Assembly (NCBI RefSeq): GCF_019578655.1
Contig: NC_063258.1
Coordinates: forward strand, 16,310,802-16,374,801
Reading direction: 5' to 3'
Origin: Ricinus communis
Taxonomy: Eukaryota > Streptophyta > Magnoliopsida > Malpighiales > Euphorbiaceae
DNA length: 64,000 nt
The position numbers and the translations under genes are program-made. A model generated the notes under the pieces. That model had not been told where the DNA came from. It did no database searches and saw nothing but the letters and a program-made list of their open reading frames with translations. Positions 22,036 to 31,424 of the stretch are shown here, piece by piece. The stretch's first letter is position 1, and each line of letters begins with the position of its first letter.

Positions 22036-23046
22036 GCGAGAGAGTAGTTGATTGGTCAACAACTCTTATAGTCCTAGATTTTATAAGCCAACTTAACAAA
22101 AATAAGGGAAAATTCATATGGGCCTACTTAATAATACTCCAACCCAAATTACTTCATTATATGCATCCTAAATATCAAAATTCTTGCATTGTCACTTGTA
22201 TTATACTTGGATGAATAAATAACAACATGATTTATCATTTACGCGCATGGATTTATGTCTTGTCTTGCTTAATCTTAAAGTTAAGCCCTAATGCTATCGG
22301 TCAAACTTGTCAATTGAGTTCCCATGATTCCTTACGCTAATCCTTATCTCATTATAATTCATCATGCCTAGAGGAATAAGGAATGATGGAGATCCCAATG
22401 GTGCCAATCCTGGATTAGAATATTTGGGCGAGACTTGATTCTCAGCATTCCCTCTTTCCTTTAAAAGATTCATCTGAGACCATTCCAAGAATGATATAAA
22501 TACTCAATCAACTAATTTTCTTTCTTCGCATTTGTCCAAGCCTTGGATCAATGCCTTTGATTGCTGCTTCTACATGCTTTCACTCAACGTTCGTGTTTAT
22601 GCTCCCTAAATAAAATCACAAGTTCTTTGTTCTTTTCCATACGGTTAAGCTTAAGGATTAAATTGAATAGATTTAAACGCAAGGGTAGATAAATAACATA
22701 AAAGAAAGGAAGGACATGAGCTTAGAGGAACAAGGAAGGATGGAGATCCCAATGCTGTAAATCCTAAATCGGAATATTTAGAAGTGCCTCGATTCTCATC
22801 GTTCTCTCTTTCCATTAAAAGATTTTTCCATGATCATTTGGAGAATGATATCAATACATGATCAACTAATTTTCTTTCTTTGCATTCATCGAAGTATTGG
22901 ATCGATGCCTATGATTGCCGCTTTCCATGTGCTTTCACTTAATAATCGTATTTATGCTCCCTAAATAAAACCAAACCATCATACTAGACAGAGATTAGGA
23001 AGAAAGACATAAAAGAAATAAACAATATGAGAATATAGGTAAGATT

Positions 23047-23448
23047 AAGGAGTTTTACTATTCCCTGCATAATTGGTGATTTGCCTATTAGTGGTGCATT
23101 GGCTGATTTAGGAGCTAGTATTAATTTGATGCACACTAGTTTGTTTGATAAGTTAGGTTTGAGTGAACCTAAGCCCAGTAGGATCAGCATTCAGTTAGCT
23201 AATAGGACTGTTAAGATTCCTAGGGTATTATTGGGTATGTGCTTATTAAGGTAGACAAGTTTATTTTTCCTGTTGATTTTGTAGTTATGGACATGGAACG
23301 TAAGAGTACTGTGCCTTTGATCCTGGGTAGACCTTTTCTTGCAACATCTAGGGTTGTTATAGATGTTTGTGATGGAAAGCTTCAGCTTAGGGTAGATGAT
23401 GAGACCATTACCTTTGACTTAGCTACTAATGGAAATGACTTTCCGTAG
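23047..23448 (+). pseudogene. Element C: aspartic protease
   Basis: The reading is IIGDLPISGALADLGASINL, then GLSEPKPSRISIQLANRTVK, a frame change near 23,225, then VDKFIFPVDFVVMDMERKS and PLILGRPFLATSRVVIDVCD. The catalytic box is Asp-Leu-Gly-Ala. The N-terminus is cut at the junction with the repeat array. It is the counterpart of 60,595-61,010 in element E. Confidence 0.85.
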
Positions 23449-23960
23449 GACGCACTTTGAACTATATTACTTTCGATCCTCTTTTGGGGTATGGGTAGAC
23501 TAAAGTCCTAATCACAGGATTGCATTTCGGCCATTCAGGTTTGTTATCGATTAGGTATCGGTGGGAACATAAGATAAAAGAGTAGGTCTACTCTGCTTTC
23601 CTCACGGTAGTCCCTCTTGGAGATCTTGTCAACCGACCGGATATATGTGGATGTTCTATGTTCTCTGTGGATATTCGGATGACATGGTTGAGTCTCATTT
23701 GTAGGAAATATTGCTTGATGATCCTTTATAGGTAGCATTACAAGGAGATGAGGAGGAGCTTTCCAACGACCAAGTATTGGAGCAGCTCGCTAGTTTGTTG
23801 GCTCCTAAGCCTAGCTGTTCTACTGACCCTTTTCTTTCTCTTGACAGGTCAGGAATGCAAAAAGTAAAGTCTTCTTTTGGAGGACCCCCCGGCCTTAGAA
23901 TTGAAGGAGTTACCTAAGTACTTGAGCTATGGATTCTTGGATGAGGAAGAAAAGTAGCCT
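23449..23960 (+). pseudogene. Element C: protease-RT linker containing about 200 bp of unmatched sequence
   Basis: From about 23,660 the reading resembles the linker of element E, including ELSNDQVLEQLASLLAPKP against NLSNEQVLEQLEHLLAA. Between about 23,450 and 23,655 I see no match to element E; that stretch has no ORF and looks inserted. The linker has several stops. Confidence 0.65.
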
Positions 23961-24958
23961 ATGATTATTGTAGCAGATTTGACGCCTGAGGAGCAAGAAA
24001 AGACTCTAGACTCTCTCAAGAGGTATAAGAAGGCCTTTGCCTACAAGATTGCTGACATTCTCAGGATCAACCCTAGTTTCTGTTCTCATAAGATTTTTAT
24101 GAAGGATAGCTATAGACCAGTAGTTCAGCCACAGAGGCGGCTTAACCCGAACATGATGGACGTAGTGAAAAAGGAGGTAATTAAGCTCCTTGATGCAGGT
24201 TTGATTTATCCTATTTCTGACAATTCTTGGGTGAGCCTTGTGCAGGTTGTACCGAAGAAAGGAGGCATGACAGTAGTTCGCAATGAGAAGGATGAGCTGA
24301 TACCCACACAAACGGTAATAGGATTCCAAGTTTGCATTGATTACAAGAGGTTTAATGATGCAACTCGGAAATATCACTTCCCTCTTCCTTTCATTGATCA
24401 GATTTTAGAGAGATTGGCAGGACATATGTTTTACTGTTTTCTTGATGGCTTTTCAAGATATTTTTATATTCCAATTGCACCTGAAGACCAAGAGAAAACG
24501 ACTTTCACCTGCCCCTATGGGACTTTTGCTTATAGAAGAATGCCTTTTGGTCTATGCAATGCGCTGGCTACGTTTCAGGCAGTGTATGATGGCCTTTTTT
24601 TATGATATGATTGAGGAGTCGATGGAGGTATTTATGGATGACTTATCTGTTTTTGATAATTCCTTTTCTCATTATTTGGCAAATTTAGAATGCATGTTAG
24701 CTAGGTGTATTGAGGCTAACTTGGTGCTGAATTAGGAGAAGTATCATTTTATGGTGAGAGAGGGAATTGTTCTAGGGCATAAGATTTCATATGCAGGGAT
24801 GGAGGTTGATAGAGCTAAAATAGAAACCATATGTAAGTTGCCACCCCTAGTTCTATTAGGGCTATTAGGAGTTTCTTAGGCCATCTTTGGGTTCTATAGA
24901 AGGTTTATTAGAAATTTCTTTGAGATTGCTAGGCCTCTTACTGAATTACTAGTTAAGG
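23961..24958 (+). pseudogene. Element C: reverse transcriptase, frameshifted
   Basis: A 214-codon frame covers fingers and palm: KAFAYKIADILRINPSFCSH, PVVQPQRRLNPNMMDVVKKE, VCIDYKRFNDATRKYHFPLP, YCFLDGFSRYF (first catalytic Asp) and AYRRMPFGLCNALATFQ. A frame change at about 24,590 separates this from SMEVFMDDLSVFDNSFSHYL, which holds the FMDD catalytic box. Further stops follow (for example after LVLN). The thumb/connection blocks continue to about 24,958 with more frame changes. FMDD is the expected variant for this lineage. Confidence 0.88.
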
Positions 24959-25392
24959 ATGCACCTTTTGTTTCCAATGATATCTTCTTTTGAGTTATTG
25001 AAGAAACTATTGACCATAGCCCCTATCATGGCTTCGCTTGATTGGGGATTGCCCTTTAAGCTAATGTGCAATGCTAGTGGTTATGCAGTTGGAGCTGTAC
25101 TTGGACAGAGGTTTGATAAAAAGTTCCAATTCATTTACTATGCTAGCAAGACTTTGACAGGAGCCCAGAAGCATTACACTACTACAGAGGAGTTGTTGGC
25201 TATTGTTTATGCCTTTGACAAATTCAGATCATACCTCATCTTATTAAAGACTATTATCTTCACTGACCATTCAGCTTTGAGGCATTTGTTTAATAAGCAT
25301 GATACTAAGACGAGATTGATCAGATGGATTTTATTATTGCAAGAGTTCGACATTAAGATCAGAGGTAAGAAGGGCGTAGAAAATTTGGCAGC
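24959..25392 (+). pseudogene. Element C: RNase H, catalytic Asp changed
   Basis: An open frame reads [20 protein letters not shown], then [16 protein letters not shown], then [36 protein letters not shown] and ENLAADM. The family has CDAS; here the codon at 25,070-25,072 gives Asn, so the first catalytic Asp is lost. The frame is broken off in ENLAAD by the start of element D. Confidence 0.87.
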
Positions 25393-26867
25393 TGATATGC
25401 ATCATTTTATACACATTTACATGCCCAATTAATTACATTTTTGTGCATAATTATCTCGTTTTATGCCATAATCACCTGTGTTTTGGTTCCTTTCACGTTT
25501 CAGGTTATTATCGAGGGACATTATCAATAATCGAGAGAAATATGCACAATTATGGACTAGAATCCATCAAATTGAGTAAGGACTAGCATTCCAAGGTTGA
25601 GCATGGCATGGACTCTGGCCGTGCTGAACCATCAAATAGTTGCCCTTCAAGAGTGCCATTTTGGAACAGTTTCCAAAGGCACCATGGCCTCCACCACGGC
25701 GTGGTGGCTCGGCCGACTAGGGCAGGCTTGGAAGAAGTCGCGAGTTGTAGAATCGCGGAGGTCCAACCTCGGACTTTGCTTACTAAGTGTTGATCATTCA
25801 TTCATCGACGGGCTCTAACCGGAGCACGGCTTGACCATGGCCGTGCTGAATGATTTATATAGGCAAAAGCGATTTGCTGAATTAAGGTTCAATTTTCTGA
25901 CTTGATTTCACATATACAAGCTTAAACCATCTTATTCTACACTTTAGTACTCGACCTTAAAAGATCATTTCATCTATTGAAGGAAGGATTACAATTGTTT
26001 TAACATCAAATTGAAGATCAAGACAAGATTTGGGAGCATTCAAGAGGCAAATTAGGGTTTATTATTTTGAATTGGGGATTCAGGGTTTTTCATCCAGCTT
26101 GAAGAAGAAGGATGTACATGCCTTCAATTTACTTTTCTGAATCTATTCTTTACTTTGTGTTGCTTATTAGTATGAATAACTAAATTTGTCAAACCCATTT
26201 AGGGTTCCTATATTGTTGGATTGATTTTAATGCTTATGAGATTTTGATTATCAATGCTTGTCTCTTCTTGCTTTCATTATTAATGAGAAATTACTTTATT
26301 CATGAGACGTTATGAGTTGTGGTATTCAAATTGCTTTATGTAATTGAATAGCAAGAACTGATTAATGATCACTTAGAGATAAGGGTAATTGACTAGCCGG
26401 ATTAAGAATTAACAAAGCTTAATAGAGGCTGGTTAAACCTTAATGCTAATCGAATAATCGATCGTTAGGAAGAGATTCCAATTTTAGGTTATTAGGTTTA
26501 GGAATTCGGTTATCTCGAGAGGCAGACCGAATTCAGTTAAGAATTTGTCCATGGGTAATTGCAATTGGTAATTAATATAGTCTCTATCTTCACTAAAATC
26601 CAACTAGCTTAGGTCCCCTAGGGTTTGCTTTTTCCTTCGATTGTTTTCCTAAATCCTTTCAGATTATTTGACACTTAGTTAATCGTTTGTTCATATTTAA
26701 TCGTAGCATAATCACTTTATTAATTTTGCTTAGGTTAGATAACATAAGATGTTTGTAGTAGGTCTAGGATTACCCTTTCCGAGAATATGACCTTGTACCC
26801 GGCATTTGTGCTAGTCCGCATCGATAGGTTCACTGCCTTGGATTTTAGCTACACAAATAGCTTATCA
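25393..26867 (+). repeat. LTR of element D
   Basis: It begins TGATATGCATC at the break in element C and ends GCTTATCA just before the primer-binding site, giving a matched TGATA/TATCA terminus and about 1,475 bp. A TATA box lies at 25,856. The first part is markedly GC-richer (25,590-25,850) than the rest. The GCTTATTAG to GAATTCGG stretch (26,160-26,520) is non-coding. Confidence 0.7.
25856..25862 (+). promoter_or_regulatory. TATA box in the LTR of element D
   Basis: GATTTATATAGGCAAAAGC, directly after the GC-rich block. Confidence 0.6.
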
Positions 26868-26872
26868 AGTTT

Positions 26873-26883
26873 TGGCGCCGGGA
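26873..26883 (+). other. Primer-binding site of element D
   Basis: TGGCGCCGGGA follows the LTR end after five bases. Athila-type elements commonly carry TGGCGCCGTTGCCGGGGA (tRNA-Asp type). This looks like a shortened version, so the tRNA assignment is uncertain. Confidence 0.65.
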
Positions 26884-27039
26884 TTTTTTGTGTGAACTAG
26901 AGTGAATTTGTGTTTTGTCAATTTAGCCATATTTATTTTTGTCTTTATTTTGCTTTATTTTATTCTTTTATTGTTTTAACTACTTTTGTTCTTTGGTTGC
27001 TACATTCCATTCTTAGGTAGTTTATCATCTAGCTTCGAA

Positions 27040-27949
27040 ATGTCGAAGCGTGATTGGAGAATCGAAAATTTGCTAGACCATCATTGGATGGGACAGACAG
27101 TATACTCGGGCCGGCGGTGGCGGCTAACAACTTCAAAATAAAGCCAAATGTGATCCGGATGGTACAGTGAAAGTGTACAGTTTGAAGGGAAACATGGCGA
27201 GGATCCCGATGCCCATATAGCCAACTTTTGGAGATATGCGACACGTTCAAGATAATTGGAACTACCGATGATGCCATTCACCGAGATTATTTCCATTTCC
27301 TTTAAGAGATAGAGCAAAGAGATGGTTGCAGTCCTTTCCACCGAACACTATCACTACCTGAAAATCCTTGGCTAAAAAATTTCTTTACAAGTACTTTCCT
27401 CTAGCTAAGACTGCTAAATTGAGAAATGACATTTCTTCTTTTGTGCAGATGGACGAGAAGACATGTACGATGCTTAGGAAAGGTACAAGGACTTGTTGAG
27501 ATGTTGTCCATACCATGATCTACCAATATGGATGCAGGTTCAGACCTTTTACAACGGTTTGAACCTTGCTACTAGGCAAATGGTAGATGCTGCAGCAGGT
27601 GGAGCACAAAGAAATTAGACCAGCTTTAGATGCCAGTTCAAGTAGCCCAAATAAGCTGCGAGTTTTGTAGCACTACGGTGCAAACTATAATGCGGGAGGT
27701 ATGTTTGCTAGCCCCTCTACTTCATCTATCGTTTCTGCTGACTATGAATAGGTTAATTACATGCGGAATACACCCGGACAGCATAACAACCCTTATAGAA
27801 GCACATACAATCCTGGATGGAGAAATCACCCCAATTTTAGTTGGCGCAACAATACTGGTCAGGGTCCACCAGGCTTTCACAGACTACATCAATAGCTACC
27901 ACAGCAGCAGCAGCAGGCTGGACCATCAGAGTTTTATGTAGGAGATTGA
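27040..27949 (+). pseudogene. Element D: gag, frameshifted
   Basis: Across shifting frames the sequence reads RPSLDGTDSILGPAVAANNF, then SEDPDAHIANF-like and ICDTFKIIGTTDDAIH, then KFLYKYFPLAKTAKLRNDIS, MYDAWERYKDLLR-like, VQTFYNGLNLATRQMVDAAA, and finally NPYRSTYNPGWRNHPNFSWR and PPGFHRLHQ. These are the gag blocks of Athila-like elements. It ends with a CAG-repeat Gln stretch (about 27,900) and a stop at 27,947-27,949. Gag would form the particle. Here several indels and stops prevent that. Confidence 0.8.
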
Positions 27950-28082
27950 GGCTTTAATCTTAGTGTTAAGTCTAAAGGTTTATGTTAGTCGAATTATAGC
28001 CGTTATACTGTTTAATTTTTGATATAATTTATGTTAACTTGATTTCTTGTTCGAATACTAATTATTCATTGCATTAGGTAAT

Positions 28083-28349
28083 ATGAGGGACCGCAATCAA
28101 TCACGTCGAAAGCAACCGCAACGCTCCGCTACTAGCAAGCGCCCGCGTGGCGAAGGAACATCTTCCTCCACTTCACTAGCACCAGCACCAGCACCTCCAC
28201 CGCAACAGCAACTAGTCCGAGTACGAAGAGCACCAATTGTGAATCCACTCGCACCTGGTCGTCATCCATTATGGACATTTCTGAATGCAGATAACGAGAG
28301 CCGGTTCCAAGTCATGAGATGGAAGCAAGTGATGAGGCTTCAGATGTAG
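28083..28349 (+). pseudogene. Element D: start of a second ORF (Athila-type, basic/Pro-rich)
   Basis: This is an 88-codon ORF. It has a basic N-terminus (MRDRNQSRRKQPQRSATSKR), an Ala/Pro repeat, a Gln run, then FLNADNESRFQVMRWK. Athila-like elements have an ORF downstream of pol that begins with a basic, low-complexity stretch followed by an F-N-..-RF-like block, which is my reason for the call. It is truncated at about 28,349. Only 130 bp separate it from the gag stop, so pol is missing. Function is not established. Confidence 0.55.
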
Positions 28350-28540
28350 GCATAAACACTCTAGCTGGGTTAGGAATCCTGACATCTGGAATCGCAGATG
28401 TCGGGTCTTGGGCTCCTCTAGCTGCTGTCATTGCTGCCTTCAAACAAAATCTGAAAACAAAGATTAGGCCCCCAATGGTTCTATTTATCCTGCAATTTGC
28501 ATGTCATTACAATGTTATTATATTTTTAAATTTTTAAGAA
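28350..28540 (+). other. Unassigned coding-like segment
   Basis: The plus strand reads DVGINTLAGLGILTSGIADV and then GSWAPLAAVIAAFKQNLKTK in an open frame (28,319-28,537), with base composition richer in GC than the surroundings. I do not recognise it. It could be the continuation of the element D ORF in another frame, or a piece of a host exon. Confidence 0.35.
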
Positions 28541-29600
28541 TTTGGGACGTAACTTATATATGATCTATTGACTTCTCCAAGTAGTTTGCCATGTCAGGCA
28601 TCTTAACAACATAGCATTAAGTTGGGATGCAGGTGCGGAACTTTGTCATTGATTATAATTAAACGACACCCATCTAAGCCCTAAACACCACCAAATAGTG
28701 GCATTACTTAAAATTAATTCATTCATCTCCACCTGCACCCTCTAAACTTTCCCTCATTTTCTGACCACATTCTCCCTCACATTCCTTTCTCTGAATTTCT
28801 GACCAGTCTCCCTTGCTTTCCTTTCTCTCAATTTCTGACCATATTCTCCTACACTTTCTTTCTTGATTGCCTTCTCACCCTTCCCTTATTTGTTCTCCAT
28901 ATCTCTCTGCCCCACCTCTTACCTGCTCAAATGTCAAAACTTTCACCTTGAACACCCTATGTGTCTGCGTGTGATGCCTGTTTTCTTTAACACAAATGGG
29001 ACTGTTCCTCTATCTCTGTCTGTCTATTTTTTTTCTTTCTAATCTTTTAGTTCTCAAAACATATGGCTATGGGGTTAGGGTAGGGTGTCAAAAGATAGCT
29101 TTACTGTAGGTCGTTCAAAGATGCCACTTTTATGGTTTTCTTATCACAGCCAGGGCTGCTTATCTCATTCTATATTTGTTTCTCCAAGTCTGATGACCAA
29201 CTCAGTAATTTGCAAATGCTTGAGACCTCTCAGATTCAATTGAATGAAATAAATAATTTACATACTGAACTTATAAGATTTGAAGTATAGGATAAGATTG
29301 ATAGGTGATCATTATGTCTACAAAATAACCAGCAAGAGAACGATACAGAAAATTCCATTTTGCTGTTCATCTCAAGAACTTTTGCAGTTTTGTATGTTTT
29401 TATTTTGAAAAGAAATGGGTTCATCTAGATACTTTTCATTCTTACCTTACCAGAAAAACATTTTTTTTTATCTCTAGTTTTTAGTCTATCCAAGAGATAG
29501 TGGAAGCAGATATTCTGATTCCTTATTACTAATATAGAAGACTTCATAATTCTTCCCTGCTAATGCCTTAGCAAAAATGGAAGAGAGTCAGCGGCCTACC
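28541..29600. other. Non-coding stretch downstream of the NHX exons
   Basis: No ORF or retroelement motif is visible. It contains a small pyrimidine-rich repeat (28,757-28,870) and T-rich tracts. The next NHX exon would be expected on the minus strand in this direction but I could not find it, so this may be intron or unrelated sequence. Confidence 0.5.
28757..28870. repeat. Three-copy pyrimidine-rich minisatellite
   Basis: Three imperfect copies of a roughly 38-bp unit, each starting TTTCTGACCA and ending in a CTTTCTCTGAA-like run. Confidence 0.65.
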
Positions 29601-30780
29601 GTCAATACAACGATGGTTGTGGTTGCAGTGAATATAGTCTGGCCATGTCCTTCTGGAAGATCATGAATTGATTGCAAAGCAAGGGCAAAAGCCAAAGCCC
29701 CTCGAAGTCCTACTCAAATTGATTACTAATTAGTAATAAATAAACAAATTAATGAATGAAAAGGAAGGATACTCCGATGATGGTGATTGTTATTCTTACC
29801 ACTGTACCAAAGAGCTTTCTGATGCTTTAGAGGTGTTTGACGATGCGCAGGTTGAACCAAATTAAGCAAATATGCACAAGAAAATACATTTGCTGCCCTA
29901 CAAAGATTTATTTAACATACAACAGAGCATAACAAGATTTAGTAAATATTAAAATGCAGAAGAAATTATGAAAAATAAAAAAGTGATTAATGTTCCAACC
30001 TTGCAACTATAATAATTATCTGCAATACATTAAGCAAGTCAAGGAATAACAGCAACTATACACATTAAAGTGGTCACTTTTCAATAAATATTATGCAAGG
30101 ATACAATCGAGAAATAAATGAATCCAACATGAGACCAGCTATGTTGTTCTATTGCAATATCAAACCCCATATATATGAATCTGCAAATTGGACAGGTGCC
30201 TAATTCACTGCCACATATATAGAAATATTTAATCATTTCAAAGAGAAAGTAAATGCTTCCTTACACAAATGTTTCAGCTAGCGAAAATGCAGAAACAAAC
30301 CGCTGAGAGTTTTCAAACAAATTCGAGTAGCTATAATGTTTCATGACCTAAACAATATATATTTTCCATATCAGTATCAGTGCTCCATTAATAGTGTGTA
30401 ATGTGTGCACTAAAATTTCCATAATCACCACTTACTATTCCAGTAAACAGTATAGACACAATACCGGAGAGGCCGAGACCTTCAGCAAGCATGTACCTAG
30501 GGGGACACAAAATTTAAATTAAAGTGATTAGTCTACCGGATATGAAAAACCAAAACTGTAAGTGAAAGAAGTAGCTGAGGAGATAGCTTACGAGAAATAT
30601 GGAAAGAGAACGAAAAGGCAACATTCCAAGTTTTGAAGGCTGCAGAAGAGGCTATGAAACAAATAGTTTTGCTAGGTAGGACTGCTTTTTACATTCTAAA
30701 TCATCAAGCACTTGGCACATGGAAACTAATATAAAAATTACTCACTTGTCAATTTCCAAACCAGCATACTTGAAGAGGTT
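29601..30780 (-). pseudogene. NHX5/NHX6-like endosomal Na+/H+ (K+/H+) antiporter, seven internal exons
   Basis: Minus-strand exons in gene order: 30,780-30,746; 30,639-30,592; 30,496-30,436; 30,347-30,265; 30,180-30,105; 30,019-30,000; 29,897-29,800; 29,709-29,601. The first (NLFKYAGLEIDN) and second (LQNLECCLFVLFPYFS) lead to [83 protein letters not shown] and [20 protein letters not shown]. Every exon is flanked by AG and GT and the phases join without a stop, so eight exons are in fact visible, the 20-bp one being a microexon. In plants these antiporters exchange Na+ or K+ for H+ across Golgi, trans-Golgi and endosome membranes. This piece covers the later transmembrane helices. The N-terminal two thirds and the C-terminus are absent here: the satellite starts 645 bp upstream and retroelement debris lies downstream. 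It is either a severed fragment or part of a gene with enormous introns. Confidence 0.88.
30000..30019 (-). other. 20-bp microexon of the NHX-like gene
   Basis: The minus strand reads GCAG, then ATAATTATTATAGTTGCAAG, then GTTGG. It encodes IIIVA plus the first two bases of Arg, completed by the G that opens the next exon at 29,897. Without it, FSI and AANVF would be out of phase, so splice signals and frame both support it. Confidence 0.85.
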
Positions 30781-31424
30781 CTAGGAATTAAGGTTTCACA
30801 ACACAATTTAACATGTTTGATTTCAGTGTAAGGATATCTGATGTAAATAAAGAAAGATGGATGAAGGATATCAATGCAGATATAAACCCAACTCCCACAC
30901 CTGTACAGCAATATATAGTGAATTGTCAATCATCTTAAAGAATATTTAAAGATTATATACTATAAAACTAATGAGACATAACTCCATTAAAAGAAAAGAA
31001 GATTGTTAACTTCTCTCACTCTCAACCATATTAATATTCATGGGAAATTAAATAGATAATATAAAAATAAAAGTAAGATAATAATTGCTTTTGTGCCTGT
31101 GAAAGAATATGGTCTATTACTAAATTTAGTTCATGAAAGAAATGCGTTCCTCAGAATCCAATTGGATTCAAACCAGCATTTTCTATTGCTAGGCCCCAAG
31201 GCGATGCAATTGCATCTAATGTATCACATAGACGGATGACAACTTGTAGGTTAGGCCCTAATGCGTACAACGCCATTGACTGGAACTAGAGAACAGTACC
31301 CATCATAGTCAAGATTATTGTAATGACACATAACATTGATGGCGTACTCCACAATAACAAGACTCCTAAAGACATCTAACATTGTCGCTACAATTGTTGT
31401 CCTAACAGTGCCAAACATTACAAA
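30781..31424. other. Spacer between NHX exons and the satellite array
   Basis: No NHX exon, retroelement motif or satellite subunit is recognisable. The right part (31,130-31,400) is less AT-rich than its surroundings and on the minus strand reads LDAIASPWGLAIENAGLNPI, which I cannot place. Confidence 0.45.

Larger units (their letters stand above)
10031..23046 (+). repeat. Degenerate array of a roughly 1-kb non-coding repeat unit
   Basis: A landmark (CTAGAAGCTAAATATGAATA followed by AAAT repeats) recurs at about 10,274, 11,285, 12,256, 13,329, 14,997, 17,524, 18,135 and 20,096. The first three spacings are about 1.0 kb; later ones are altered by insertions and deletions. Other shared blocks in order are: CAACTCTCGTAGTC; CTAATAACACTCCGACCCAA; TTATATGCAT; CATGATTTCTCCCTTACG; CTTGATCATCAAGCTAAGCC; GGAATGATGGAGATCC; GAATGATATCAATAC; GCATTGGATCGGTGCCTATG; GATAAGTCCACAAA; TCAAGTATTCGGTTGC. 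Units are full of small indels. No unit has a long ORF. I do not recognise the family. It hosts the solo LTRs and element B. Confidence 0.85.
23047..25392 (+). mobile_element. Truncated Athila-like Ty3/Gypsy pol fragment (element C)
   Basis: It starts abruptly inside the protease, directly against the 1-kb repeat, and stops inside RNase H where element D begins. Order is protease, linker, RT, RNase H, all plus strand with frameshifts. The protease box DLGASIN and the GRPFLAT block are typical of the Athila lineage as I remember it. It resembles element E (60,134-64,000) along its whole length. Confidence 0.85.
25393..28349 (+). mobile_element. Athila-like LTR element D, pol-less fragment
   Basis: A long LTR, a TGGCGCC primer-binding site, a broken gag and then an ORF that starts like the post-pol ORF of Athila elements. 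No protease, RT, RNase H or integrase lies between gag and this ORF, and no second LTR is visible. It interrupts the RNase H of element C. Similarity stops at about 28,349. Confidence 0.7.

Noticed and set aside
25583..25818. Overlapping open frames of 60-73 codons on both strands
   Set aside because: They lie within the GC-rich part of the element D LTR. GC richness makes stops rare, and no frame resembles a protein.
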